Origin: Prolixibacteraceae bacterium JC049
Lineage (GTDB): Bacteria; Bacteroidota; Bacteroidia; Bacteroidales; Prolixibacteraceae
Direction: 5' to 3'
Length of the DNA stretch: 64,000 nt
Assembly (NCBI GenBank): GCA_023369685.1
Contig: SACZ01000001.1
Span: forward strand, 310,381 to 374,380
Under the pieces are notes generated by a model. It did no database searches, had not been told where the DNA came from, and saw only the letters and a program-made list of their open reading frames with translations. Both the position numbers and the translations under genes were made by a program. Shown here piece after piece: positions 19,947 through 28,539 of this stretch. Within the stretch, counting starts at the first letter, position 1. The number at the start of each line of letters is the position of its first letter.

Positions 19947-21239
19947 ATGTTTGGTAAACGACTTATATTTTTTCTGTTTTTATTAACAGTTTTATTCAGT
20001 AGTGGGAAATGGGCAGTGGCTCAGGATGATAAGGAGAGTGCGGCAATCGAGGCTTTTGAAGAAAAAGATTATAATGCAGCATATCCTGTCTTTAAAGAAT
20101 TGGTTCGTTTGTATCCAAACGATGTAAAGCTGAACTATTATTATGTGGTATCGGCTGTTGCAACAAAGAATGATTTAACTGCCTTGCAAGCCAATATGGG
20201 TGTAGCTCTGAAAAACCAATCGAAAAAAGATATCTTCTATTATGCCGGATTGTATGCCGAGTTGAATAAAAAATGGGATGATGCTATTGGATATTATAAG
20301 CAGTTTCAGGAAGAAGGACGAAAGAAAGAGGTAAAAGCTTTTAATATTGAAGAGCGTATTAACTATTGTAACACCCAAAAGAATATTGTTCCTGTTGAAG
20401 AACCGAAAGACACAATTAAAGCTGAAAAGATTGTTGAAGTAACAAAGGTTGAAGAGTCCCAAAAAGAAGAGGTAGCTGTGGTTGAAGAGGTGACTATACC
20501 GGAAACACTTGCCCAACAGTTAATCGAAATTCAAATTACTCCATCGGTTGTTTTTAAACATATCTCGCAGTTTAAAAGTAAAAGTGCTCAGCAACTTTAC
20601 ATTCAATTGTGGAAAAATGAAGAGAGAGTGGCTGAGTTGAATGAGGAGATGGCTCAATTGCGTGAAAAGTATTCTGCTAGTCAGGATTTTGAAGAGCGGG
20701 AGAAAATTGCTTCGACTATTTTAGATGATGAGAATGAAATATTGACATTGCGACAATCCATATTAACCATTCCGAAGCAGCTTATTGCCGAAGAACAGAA
20801 AGAATGGAAAAAAGCCACTGAGCAGGAGATTGCAACGCTTAATGATGACAGTAAGAACTGGGAACAGAAGTTAGCCCCTAAAACTGAAAGCGAAAATCAG
20901 GAAGAGAATATTGCCAATAAGACAATTATTATTCAGACACCTCCAGAAGAAATTGTGCAGGATGAATATGTATATAAAATCCAGATTGGTGCTTATCGTA
21001 AGAAACTTCCCACTTATGTGAAAAGACTTTTCGATAAGATTGCGGCATTTCGTCCTGTTGAGAATTATACCGATGAAAAAGGGATTGTGGTTTACACAAC
21101 AGGAAAAGCACACAATTATGCCGATGCGTTGAAATTATTAAAACAGGTGCGAAGAGAAGGCGTGAAAGATGCAAGTATTGCTGCTTATAAAAATGATAAG
21201 CGAATAACAGTTCGAGAAGCAAAGTTAAAGACCAATTAA
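19947..21239 (+). CDS. Exported protein with TPR-like N-terminus and SPOR-like C-terminus
   Basis: ATG at 19947 is chosen over an in-frame TTG at 19920, giving a 430-residue protein with a clean signal peptide (MFGKRLIFFLFLLTVLFSSG, cleavage near VAQ). Residues about 25-130 look like two or three tetratricopeptide repeats (ALEKNY-type spacing, FEEKDYNAAYPVFKELVRLY). The middle is a Glu/Lys-rich, probably coiled-coil linker. The end (VYKIQIGAYRKKLPTYVKRL followed by a second half ending in TVREAKL) fits a SPOR domain, which binds denuded peptidoglycan. A periplasmic role at the cell wall is inferred. clpS begins one base after the stop. Confidence 0.8.
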   Translation: MFGKRLIFFLFLLTVLFSSGKWAVAQDDKESAAIEAFEEKDYNAAYPVFKELVRLYPNDVKLNYYYVVSAVATKNDLTALQANMGVALKNQSKKDIFYYAGLYAELNKKWDDAIGYYKQFQEEGRKKEVKAFNIEERINYCNTQKNIVPVEEPKDTIKAEKIVEVTKVEESQKEEVAVVEEVTIPETLAQQLIEIQITPSVVFKHISQFKSKSAQQLYIQLWKNEERVAELNEEMAQLREKYSASQDFEEREKIASTILDDENEILTLRQSILTIPKQLIAEEQKEWKKATEQEIATLNDDSKNWEQKLAPKTESENQEENIANKTIIIQTPPEEIVQDEYVYKIQIGAYRKKLPTYVKRLFDKIAAFRPVENYTDEKGIVVYTTGKAHNYADALKLLKQVRREGVKDASIAAYKNDKRITVREAKLKTN

Positions 21240-21240
21240 G

Positions 21241-21513
21241 ATGCAGGAAACAATTACCAAGGAAATAACAGAAGTAGAGGAAGATCAGGTTTTAAACAGA
21301 CATTTGATTTTACACAACGATGATGTGCATACTTTCGATTATGTGATTGATGCACTAATGGATGTGTGTAAGCATCAATTGGAGCAAGCCACTCAATGCA
21401 CCTACCTGGTTCACTACAAAGGAAAATGCGATGTGAAGACGGGGCATTTCTCAGAATTGAAGAAAATGAAAGATGCATTGATCAATCGTGAACTAAATGC
21501 AACAATCGATTAG
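21241..21513 (+). CDS. clpS: ClpS adaptor of the ClpAP/ClpCP protease
   Basis: The 90-residue protein has the ClpS core LHNDDVHTFDYVIDALMDVC (the NDD and hydrophobic pocket that bind N-degrons), then a histidine-containing helix and YLVHYKGKCDVKTGHFSELK, where the family usually has HxxGxxxxxxG. It delivers N-end-rule substrates to the Clp ATPase. It starts one base after the stop of the SPOR-like gene, so the two are very probably translated together. Confidence 0.92.
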   Translation: MQETITKEITEVEEDQVLNRHLILHNDDVHTFDYVIDALMDVCKHQLEQATQCTYLVHYKGKCDVKTGHFSELKKMKDALINRELNATID

Positions 21514-21726
21514 TTCTGGTTATCAAAAAGTAGGACTGAGTGTAAGAAAAAAATGAAAACAGAATTGTGTTTAGTAGACTGTTTTTAGTTAATTGTTTAG
21601 TTATTGTTGCCTTCTGAGTTTAATTTTCTCACCAATAGCGGGTTTCAGAGGAATATTTCAATGTTAATTTTTGAAAACTATTTTTTAACATTTATCTAAC
21701 GATCAGGTATGTTACAAAACATATCT

Positions 21727-21755
21727 TTGTAGTGAGATTTTTTTTCATAGGTTTG
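21727..21755 (+). promoter_or_regulatory. Candidate promoter of small-RNA unit 1 (TTG, 18 bp, TAGGTTTG)
   Basis: TTG at 21727-21729 and TAGGTTTG at 21748-21755 fit the Bacteroidota -33/-7 arrangement with an 18-bp spacer. The same TAGGTTTG block recurs in unit 2 at 21929-21936 but without a TTG at the right distance, so it may instead be part of a conserved transcript. Confidence 0.4.
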
Positions 21756-21836
21756 GTTCCCTTGAAAAACAGGGAAATTTTATTTTTGGTTTAGTTAGAC
21801 TCAGAAGGATGGATTAAAAATCTATCCTTTTTTTTT
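21735..21836 (+). ncRNA. Small non-coding unit 1 (shared block, hairpin, terminator)
   Basis: No credible reading frame is present. In order the unit holds a T-rich block ending CATAGGTTTGG, a TTCCCT/AGGGAA hairpin, GGTTTAGTTAG, and a strong terminator (GGATGGATT/AATCTATCC then nine T, 21807-21836). Unit 2, 180 bp further on, has the same block, the same TTTAGTTAG motif and a similar terminator stem. The repeated architecture suggests a pair of related small RNAs. Transcript ends are not known. Confidence 0.45.
21805..21836 (+). terminator. Terminator of unit 1
   Basis: A 9-bp stem with one wobble, a 3-nt loop and a nine-T run, far from any gene on this strand except clpS about 290 bp upstream. 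Confidence 0.8.
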
Positions 21837-21916
21837 ATCCCCTATGAACCTTTTCGAACTGTGTTGTGTTTATACAGTACAAGATGTTGATTAAAAGACA
21901 TTAATACAATACAGTA

Positions 21917-22006
21917 AGATTTTTTTCATAGGTTTGGATTTAGTTAGTTTTATTGGTTTAGTTAGTTTAGTTAGGTGAGAAAAGGATAGATTTATTTCTA
22001 TCCTTT
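21917..22006 (+). ncRNA. Small non-coding unit 2, related to unit 1
   Basis: The unit opens with the same T-rich block ending CATAGGTTTGG, then has three copies of TTTAGTTAG, and ends with a perfect 10-bp hairpin AAAGGATAGA/TCTATCCTTT. It lacks the TTCCCT hairpin of unit 1, and its T-run is weaker. The TTTAGTTAG repeats could serve as pairing sites for target RNAs. This is inference from structure only. Confidence 0.4.
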
Positions 22007-22010
22007 CTTA
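21981..22010. terminator. Hairpin ending unit 2, possibly also the lacI terminator
   Basis: A perfect 10-bp stem with a 6-nt loop lies about 65 bp beyond the stop of the leftward lacI-type gene. T-runs are short on both sides, so it may end transcripts from either direction. Confidence 0.55.
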
Positions 22011-22075
22011 ATTTTAGTTACTTTCCTAAGTTTCTTTATTTCTGTGTCTCAATTCTATTTCCAGTTTGCTGGAAA

Positions 22076-23086
22076 TTAACTTCGTTTCGATGATTCTCTA
22101 ATGTTCAACTTCCCATTTAGCACAATTGTGGCTTCTTTTACTTCTTCATCATTCATGTGTCTGATGAGTAATTCTGCTGCCTTTTCTCCCATTTCGTATG
22201 TTGGTTGCTGAACGCTGGATAGCTGCGGACTGGTCAGTTTGGCCATTTGAGTTTCGGAAAAACCAATTACTCCAATTTCTTCAGGCACTCGAATATTATT
22301 CTTTTTTAGAGTTCGAATAACACCCATTGCCACCAAATCGTTGATGCAAAAAAATGCATCGGGCAAATCCTGTCGATAAAGAAGCTCTTCTACCACTTCA
22401 ACTCCTCCAGAAGCCAGTAAGCCTGTTTCAATAACTTTAAAGTCTTCTTCTGCAAACTGATGTTTGCGTAGTGCCTGCTTAAAGCCTTTTATTCTGTCAC
22501 GTGCAACGCTTATGTTTTTATTTCCAGATAGATGGTATATTTTTTTGTACTTCTCACGAATTAAATGCTCAGTAGCAAAGAAACTCCACTTCTTATTGTC
22601 GCATACCACCTTGGGGGCTTCGAATGTTTCTGCAATTCTATTTACAAAAACCATTGGTGTGCCGGCATTCATCTGCTTTAAATAGTAATCCAGATTATCA
22701 CTGTCGGATGAAGGAGCTATGATTAAACCATCAACCATATTTTGAATCAGAGTTTGCACATTCTTCAATTCCATTTCCGGAGTACTATCCGATTGCATAA
22801 CTAAAACCTGGTATCCTTTCGGATTTAGAATCCGGTGTATTCCGATAATAATTTCGGCATGAAAATCATTGATGAACTCAGGCACTACCACACCAATGTT
22901 GTAGGTCTTGCTCTGACTTAATTTTCTAGCAATAGGATTGGGGAAGTAGCCCATCTCTTCTGCCGTTTTCAGTATAAGATCTCGGGTCTCTTTTTTTATG
23001 TCGTACTTATCGTTGAAGGCTCTGGAAACCGACGATTTTGAGAGATTGAGTTTTTTAGCGATATCTTTTATTGTTACTCGTTGCAT
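22076..23086 (-). CDS. LacI-family transcriptional regulator of the adjacent PUL
   Basis: The 336-residue regulator starts with the LacI helix-turn-helix (VTIKDIAKKLNLSKSSVSRAF, then N and the hinge helix PNPIARKLSQSKT), followed by a periplasmic-binding-protein-like sensor domain (YNIGVVVPEF at the first strand; FCINDLVAMGVIRTLK and IGVIGFSE in the second half). ATG at 23086 is used; the in-frame TTG at 23092 would add two residues. It is divergent from SusC 1 across 424 bp that contain three LacI-type operator-like sites, and TTCCCG half-sites also flank its own start, so it probably represses the PUL and itself until a sugar ligand is present. The ligand is unknown. Confidence 0.93.
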   Translation of the reverse strand: MQRVTIKDIAKKLNLSKSSVSRAFNDKYDIKKETRDLILKTAEEMGYFPNPIARKLSQSKTYNIGVVVPEFINDFHAEIIIGIHRILNPKGYQVLVMQSDSTPEMELKNVQTLIQNMVDGLIIAPSSDSDNLDYYLKQMNAGTPMVFVNRIAETFEAPKVVCDNKKWSFFATEHLIREKYKKIYHLSGNKNISVARDRIKGFKQALRKHQFAEEDFKVIETGLLASGGVEVVEELLYRQDLPDAFFCINDLVAMGVIRTLKKNNIRVPEEIGVIGFSETQMAKLTSPQLSSVQQPTYEMGEKAAELLIRHMNDEEVKEATIVLNGKLNIRESSKRS

Positions 23087-23155
23087 AAGCAATGGTTTAA
23101 AATTTCAATTCCCGAAACAATTAGATTGAATGGGCGGTTTTAGGCTTGGTTGAAA

Positions 23156-23163
23156 CAAATATA
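23156..23163 (-). promoter_or_regulatory. -7 box of the lacI-type gene
   Basis: On the minus strand it reads TATATTTG, fitting TAnnTTTG, 70 bp before the ATG. TCGGGAAC at 23173-23180 lies directly upstream and TTCCCGAAAC at 23109-23118 downstream, both matching halves of the operators near SusC, which suggests autoregulation. Confidence 0.45.
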
Positions 23164-23380
23164 TGTAACATCTCGGGAACATCTAAATCGTGATGTAGCA
23201 TTAGAATTGTTGCTGAAACCTTGTTTTACTCTTCATTTATATAACTCGAATATTAGTCTGTATGTTATGTATTGTGTTGATAATCTAGTGTGTTGGGCTA
23301 TATGTGTGGTTAGGGGCTTCTTTTTTGTTTTTCGAAAATATGACAAATATCATGTTTGAAGCTGCATTTAAAACATGTAC

Positions 23381-23425
23381 CGAAACCGTTCCCGATAATT
23401 TAAACCGTTCCCGAAATCGTTACCG
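23381..23425 (+). promoter_or_regulatory. Three tandem LacI-type operator-like sites ahead of SusC 1
   Basis: CGAAACCGTTCCCG (23381-23394), TTAAACCGTTCCCG (23400-23413) and CGAAATCGTTACCG (23412-23425) share the pattern GAAAnCGTTnCC around a central CG, the form typical of LacI-family operators. The centres are 19 and 12 bp apart. They lie 46-90 bp upstream of the SusC -7 box, beside a divergent LacI gene. Confidence 0.65.
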
Positions 23426-23470
23426 GATATTTTTCAAGTTCAATTTAAATAAAGGCCTCTTTGTCTCAAG

Positions 23471-23478
23471 TAGCTTTG
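23471..23478 (+). promoter_or_regulatory. -7 box (TAGCTTTG) of the first PUL operon
   Basis: It fits TAnnTTTG and lies 32 bp before the SusC 1 ATG, downstream of the operator sites. No TTG at the normal spacing is seen, which would suit a promoter needing an activator. Confidence 0.45.
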
Positions 23479-23510
23479 AAGTGGTATTTAAAAATCTTTA
23501 AACCAAATTT

Positions 23511-26500
23511 ATGAAGAGGTATTGCTTATTATTATTCATTCTATTTTGTGCTACTAATCTATGGGCACAAAAGTTCTCAGTGAAAGGAAAAGTCACTGAT
23601 GCTACCGGATTTGGACTTCCGGGAGTAAATGTAATTGAGAAGGGAACTACCACTGGTGCTGTTTCGGCTCCTGATGGTACTTATGAAATTACAATTTCTA
23701 ATAAAGATGCCGTATTAGTGTATTCATTTATTGGATTTGTTGCACAGGAGGTAAAAGTGGCTAGTCAGTCTACTATCAATGTGCAATTAAAAGAAGATGC
23801 CATTGGCTTGGAAGAAGTAGTTGCAGTAGGTTATGGTGTACAGAAAAAAGGAGATCTAACTGGGTCTGTTGAAGTTGTAAAAGCCGATAAACTACAAAAA
23901 CAAGCTGTTTTCCAAACATCTCAAGCACTTCAGGGAGTTGTGCCGGGACTAACTGTTACCCAAAGTTCGGGACAACCGGGTTCTGATGGCGCTTCATTAC
24001 GAGTTCGAGGTATTGGATCTATTAAGGCTAGTAATAATCCGTTGGTTTTGATCGATGGTGTTGAGGGCGACCTGAATGGAGTAGATGCTTCGGATATTGA
24101 AAATATTTCGGTATTAAAAGATGCCGGAGCCAGTGCAATTTATGGTAGCCGCGCCTCTAATGGTGTAATTTTAGTAACTACCAAAAGAGCAAAAGCAGGA
24201 AAATTAACGGCCAGCTATAATGGTTATGTTGGTTTCCAGGATCCTACTAACGTACCTGAATTTATTGGGGCACTAGATTACTATAAGTTAATTGGTGACG
24301 AAACTAAAGTTCAGCAGTACATGGATAATCCGAATGATCCGGATAACTATCCTAATGTGAATTGGGCCGACGAAATGTTCTCTGAAAATGGTGCTATGCA
24401 ATATCACAGCATCAGTTTAAGTGGAGGTAGTGAAAAAGCACGTGTTTTGGCGTCTCTTTCCTATCAAGATCAGGCAGGTAACTTACCTAACTACAACTTT
24501 AACCGTTACCAAGGACGTGTTAATTCCGATTTCAATTTGAATAAGTACATCAAACTGAGTCTGGATATTAACTACCGACGCAATGCAAAAGATAGCCCGC
24601 TATCAGGAACTCGATTGAGAGATGCTTATCGTCAGGTGCCTTTCTATGCTATGCAATTTAGCGATGGTCGTTGGGCTTGGCCTCCAACAGGAGGAAATCC
24701 GGTTGCGGAAATTCGTTTTGGAGGCATTAAAGAAGATAGAAGCGATTATTTGCGTGCTAAAATGCAAATAGAAATTGAGCCAATTAAAGATTTGAGAATT
24801 GTAGCTCAGTATACTCCGGAATATTACAATGCTTTTGGTAGCTCATGGGCTCCTCAATACGAATTGTACGATGGTTTTGATGCAACTGTTCCTACTGTTC
24901 AAAGTTATGGAAACAATAACGAAGCGAAGCTGAGCAAGTCGTATCAGCGTGAGATAACAGAAAACTTCTCAGCAACAATTAGCTACTCTAAAGAGATTGG
25001 TGCTCATAATTTCTCAGTATTGGGTGGATACGAAAGCATCCTTTGGGAAATGGAAAAATTTGGAGCTGCACGTTATGGTTATGTATTGCCAGACTTCCCT
25101 ATTATGGATAATGGTAGTGCCGATAATGATAGTAACTCAGGTAGTGAAGACCACTATGGATTGGTTTCATACTTTGGTCGTGTAAACTACTCGTACGACA
25201 ACCGCTATTTAATTGGTGTTAACGTTCGTCGCGATGGTAGTTCTCGTTTTGCATCTGATTCTCGTTGGGGAGTTTTCCCATCGTTTAGTGCAGGTTGGAA
25301 CATTCATAACGAAAGTTTCTTCCCACAGAATGATGTGTTAACACGAGTTAAGCTGCGTGGTTCTTGGGGACAATTGGGTAACCAGTCGATTAATTCGAAT
25401 TTCCCGTATGCCAGCTTGATCTCAGTAGGAAACTCTTTCTACGCAAATGGTCAAATTCAGCAAGGTGCTGCACAGAATGTATTGTCTAACGATCAGATTA
25501 GTTGGGAGAAAGCAGAGACTACTAACGTTGGTTTCGATTTTGGTTTCTTCGGAAATAGCTTATCTGCATCGGTTGAATATTACGATAAGAAAACAAAAGA
25601 CCTTTTAGGAACTCAGCGCGTACCTTATACTACAGGATTAGATGCTCCTATTGCCAATGTTTATAGTATGAAGAACAGTGGTATCGACTTTAGTTTGTCG
25701 TACCGTGGAAAAGTTGGTGAATTGAAATATTCTTTCGAAGGAAACTTTGCAACACTTTCTAATGAAGTGACTGACCTGAACGGAGTAGAATTCATTAAGA
25801 GTGGTAGCTCAATTACTCAGGTAGGTGAAGCCGTAAGTTCTATTTATGGTTATGAAACTATTGGGATTTTCCAGAATCAGGATGAGATTGACAACTCTCC
25901 AAGCCAGTTTGGTAGCTTGATGCCTGGCGACTTGAAATACAAAGATCAGAATACAGTTGATACAGATGGTGATGGTGTGCCAGATGCACCAGACGGAGTA
26001 ATCAATTCTGACGATAGAGTAATCTTGGGTAATCCTTTCCCAAATTTCACTTACGGATTCAATATCAATGCTGAATACAAAGGCTTTGACTTTAGTGCTG
26101 CATTCTCAGGAATTGGCGGAAGTAGTGTTTATCTAAGAGAGTATCTGGTATGGCCACTTTATAATGGTGGTAATGCTGCTCAGTGGATGGTTGATGATGC
26201 TTGGACAGAAGAGAATCCAAATGCAAGATATCCTAAGATAAGACAGGGAACATCGAGCAATAACTACCGCACCAATTCTACTTACGTATACAACACCAGT
26301 TACATGCGACTTCGTAACCTTACTATCGGTTACACTATTCCTGAGCGATTGGTTAAGAAGCTTCAGTTGAGCAAAGTAAGACTATATGTGAGTGGACAGA
26401 ATCTATTGACTTTTGATAAAATGCCACAGGGAATTGATCCAACAGTTCCAAATAACTCAAATGGTGGAAATTACCCATTGGTTAAGTCATACACGTTTGG

Positions 26501-26519
26501 TATTAGTGCATCATTTTAA
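23511..26519 (+). CDS. SusC-like TonB-dependent outer-membrane transporter 1
   Basis: The 1002-residue protein has a signal peptide (cleavage near LWAQ), a carboxypeptidase-regulatory-like beta-sandwich (about 25-105, KGKVTDATGFGLPGVNV), a plug domain (about 110-225, with VAVGYGVQKKGDLTGSV and the SusC mark GASAIYGSRASNGVILVTTK), then a beta-barrel ending in a phenylalanine (GISASF). With its SusD partner it takes oligosaccharides through the outer membrane using TonB energy. It has no STN domain, unlike SusC 2, so it is not expected to signal to a FecR protein. It is first in the operon behind the LacI-type sites. Confidence 0.96.
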   Translation: MKRYCLLLFILFCATNLWAQKFSVKGKVTDATGFGLPGVNVIEKGTTTGAVSAPDGTYEITISNKDAVLVYSFIGFVAQEVKVASQSTINVQLKEDAIGLEEVVAVGYGVQKKGDLTGSVEVVKADKLQKQAVFQTSQALQGVVPGLTVTQSSGQPGSDGASLRVRGIGSIKASNNPLVLIDGVEGDLNGVDASDIENISVLKDAGASAIYGSRASNGVILVTTKRAKAGKLTASYNGYVGFQDPTNVPEFIGALDYYKLIGDETKVQQYMDNPNDPDNYPNVNWADEMFSENGAMQYHSISLSGGSEKARVLASLSYQDQAGNLPNYNFNRYQGRVNSDFNLNKYIKLSLDINYRRNAKDSPLSGTRLRDAYRQVPFYAMQFSDGRWAWPPTGGNPVAEIRFGGIKEDRSDYLRAKMQIEIEPIKDLRIVAQYTPEYYNAFGSSWAPQYELYDGFDATVPTVQSYGNNNEAKLSKSYQREITENFSATISYSKEIGAHNFSVLGGYESILWEMEKFGAARYGYVLPDFPIMDNGSADNDSNSGSEDHYGLVSYFGRVNYSYDNRYLIGVNVRRDGSSRFASDSRWGVFPSFSAGWNIHNESFFPQNDVLTRVKLRGSWGQLGNQSINSNFPYASLISVGNSFYANGQIQQGAAQNVLSNDQISWEKAETTNVGFDFGFFGNSLSASVEYYDKKTKDLLGTQRVPYTTGLDAPIANVYSMKNSGIDFSLSYRGKVGELKYSFEGNFATLSNEVTDLNGVEFIKSGSSITQVGEAVSSIYGYETIGIFQNQDEIDNSPSQFGSLMPGDLKYKDQNTVDTDGDGVPDAPDGVINSDDRVILGNPFPNFTYGFNINAEYKGFDFSAAFSGIGGSSVYLREYLVWPLYNGGNAAQWMVDDAWTEENPNARYPKIRQGTSSNNYRTNSTYVYNTSYMRLRNLTIGYTIPERLVKKLQLSKVRLYVSGQNLLTFDKMPQGIDPTVPNNSNGGNYPLVKSYTFGISASF

Positions 26520-26532
26520 TTGTTAGAAAGTT

Positions 26533-28314
26533 ATGAAAAAAATATTTAGCTATATATTATCATTTGGTCTGTTGGCTGGTATTGTGTCTTGCGAAGACAA
26601 GTACTTGGACTTAGAGCCACTTGGACAACCAACAGATGTGACATTCTTCTCAACTGAGAGTCAGTTGCAGCTAGCCATAAATGCTATTTATGGTCGTTCG
26701 GAAGCAGTTATGTTGGAAGGTACTCCTCTAACTTTGGTAATGGATCAGTGGTTGACCGATAATGGTTTATACCGAATTACTGATGAATTGGCTGGCTTGA
26801 GAGCATTGAGTAACAGTCAGCAAGATCCGGGATCTGGTTTTGAATCTATTTATTCGAACTATTACAAGTCGATTGCACGTACCAACAATATGTTGGGAAA
26901 TATGGATCGAGCTAAAGATGTTGTAACAGAAGAAGCATTCAATGACTTTAAAGCACAGGCTTTGGCTATGAGAGCTTTCTTTTACCACGGCTTAGTACAG
27001 TTTTTTGGTGATGTTCCTTATTTAGATTTCAATCCAACTTCTCCTGTAGATGGATTCGTTGCTCGTGCACCTAAAGCCGAAATCATTACGAAGATGATAG
27101 CCGATTTAGATCTTGCAGCCAGCTTAATCAGAAAAGATTTGACTGGAGGCCAGGAGCGTATCACGCTAACGACTGTTTATGCATTGAAAGCTCGTATTGC
27201 TTTGTTTGCTAAAGATTATTCAACAGCATTAACTGCTGCTAATAATGCATTGACTGCTGCTGCTACTCAAGGTATAAGCTTGAATCAGGATTATGCACAG
27301 CTATTTACTATCGACGGAGAAGGTTCTAGCGAAATTCTAATGCGTCAGCCATTTAACGAAGATTGGGGAAAATCCAACTACTTCAATTTAAGAATGGGAT
27401 ACCGTTATGGAATGTACTCGCAAACTGCACCTACGCAGAACTTGATTGATGCTTACCCAACTGTAAACGGATTGCCTATCGATGAAGATCCTGCTTATGA
27501 TCCAGCAAATCCTTGGGAAAACCGCGACCCTCGTCTTAGAGCATCAGTAGTTATTCCTGGCGATGTTTGGGGGAATATTAAGTACGAATCTCATCGCGAT
27601 AGTTTGTACACTTATCGCTTGGTGGACGGAGTGAAGAACAAAATTGGGAACAATAACTGTCGTTCGAAATCGTGGCCTGCATGTTTAACAGGGTACTTGT
27701 GGCGTAAATATGTAGATGAAGCACATATGGCTTCAGGAGGTAAAACTACTTACATCGATTTTATAATAATGCGTTTGGCAGAAGTTTACCTGATTAAAGC
27801 CGAGGCAATTATTGAAAGCAATGGAAATATGCAGGAAGCTGCCGATGCGTTGAATGTACTACGCGAACGTGCATACGGAGCAAATTACCCTGCAGTAGTA
27901 GTTGCCGATCAGGCTAAGATGCGTAAGATTTTACGTATGGAACGTCGTATCGAGTTGGCCAACGAAGGTCATCGTTACACCGATGGATTGAGATGGGGAA
28001 TTTTGGAAGACATGAGAGGGGAAGCATTAATTGGAAGACCTCTAAATGTTACTTCACACACATTTATTCCTAGCATCGATGAAAATGGAATTACTCACTA
28101 TTCTGACCGCTCTCAGTATGATGACTGGAGAAGTTTATTAGTGAATGGTGTTGTTGTTCCCGATGGATACGATTCTCGTTTATACGGAAACTGGCAAAAT
28201 GCTCACGAAAGAGCATTTAATCCTAGTCGCGATTACTTGTTGCCTATTCCTCAAAAGGAAATCGATTTGTATGAAGCCAATGGATTTACGTTAACACAGA
28301 ATCCGGGATATTAG
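26533..28314 (+). CDS. SusD-like surface glycan-binding lipoprotein 1
   Basis: The 593-residue lipoprotein has a signal peptide ending at the lipobox GIVSC, then EDKYLDLEPLG, the usual SusD start. The helical TPR-type scaffold is visible (KAQALAMRAFFYHGLVQFFG; YALKARIALFAKDYSTAL), and it ends with FNPSRDYLLPIPQKEIDLYE...TQNPGY, the standard RagB/SusD C-terminus. It forms the lid over SusC 1 and binds the glycan at the cell surface. It starts 13 bp after SusC 1. Confidence 0.96.
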   Translation: MKKIFSYILSFGLLAGIVSCEDKYLDLEPLGQPTDVTFFSTESQLQLAINAIYGRSEAVMLEGTPLTLVMDQWLTDNGLYRITDELAGLRALSNSQQDPGSGFESIYSNYYKSIARTNNMLGNMDRAKDVVTEEAFNDFKAQALAMRAFFYHGLVQFFGDVPYLDFNPTSPVDGFVARAPKAEIITKMIADLDLAASLIRKDLTGGQERITLTTVYALKARIALFAKDYSTALTAANNALTAAATQGISLNQDYAQLFTIDGEGSSEILMRQPFNEDWGKSNYFNLRMGYRYGMYSQTAPTQNLIDAYPTVNGLPIDEDPAYDPANPWENRDPRLRASVVIPGDVWGNIKYESHRDSLYTYRLVDGVKNKIGNNNCRSKSWPACLTGYLWRKYVDEAHMASGGKTTYIDFIIMRLAEVYLIKAEAIIESNGNMQEAADALNVLRERAYGANYPAVVVADQAKMRKILRMERRIELANEGHRYTDGLRWGILEDMRGEALIGRPLNVTSHTFIPSIDENGITHYSDRSQYDDWRSLLVNGVVVPDGYDSRLYGNWQNAHERAFNPSRDYLLPIPQKEIDLYEANGFTLTQNPGY

Positions 28315-28344
28315 TGACAGGTTTGGATTAATAAATAGAAGCAG

Positions 28345-28389
28345 ATACTACCCCTGATTATTTTGAAATGAAATATTCTTGGGTAGTAT
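28345..28389 (+). other. Hairpin between SusD 1 and the enzyme genes
   Basis: ATACTACCC and GGGTAGTAT form a perfect 9-bp stem with a 27-nt loop and only a weak T-run. It may lower enzyme-gene transcription or protect the susCD part of the message. The segment just before it, AGGTTTGGATT (28319-28329), also occurs in small-RNA unit 2. Confidence 0.4.
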
Positions 28390-28539
28390 TTCTATAATAA
28401 ATGAAAAAGATAACCTTCATCTAATCAGTTTTATGAGCTGTTCATGGTTATGAATATCTATTGAACAGATTCATAATTCATATTGTGCCGATAGTTGAAT
28501 AAATTTAAGTGTAAAAGTGAATAACTAAAAACCAAACTT

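Noticed and set aside
21514-22075. Riboswitch or attenuator for a downstream gene
   Set aside because: The structures point rightward but the next gene on that strand is SusC 1, 1.5 kb away beyond the opposite-strand lacI gene, so stand-alone small RNAs are more likely.
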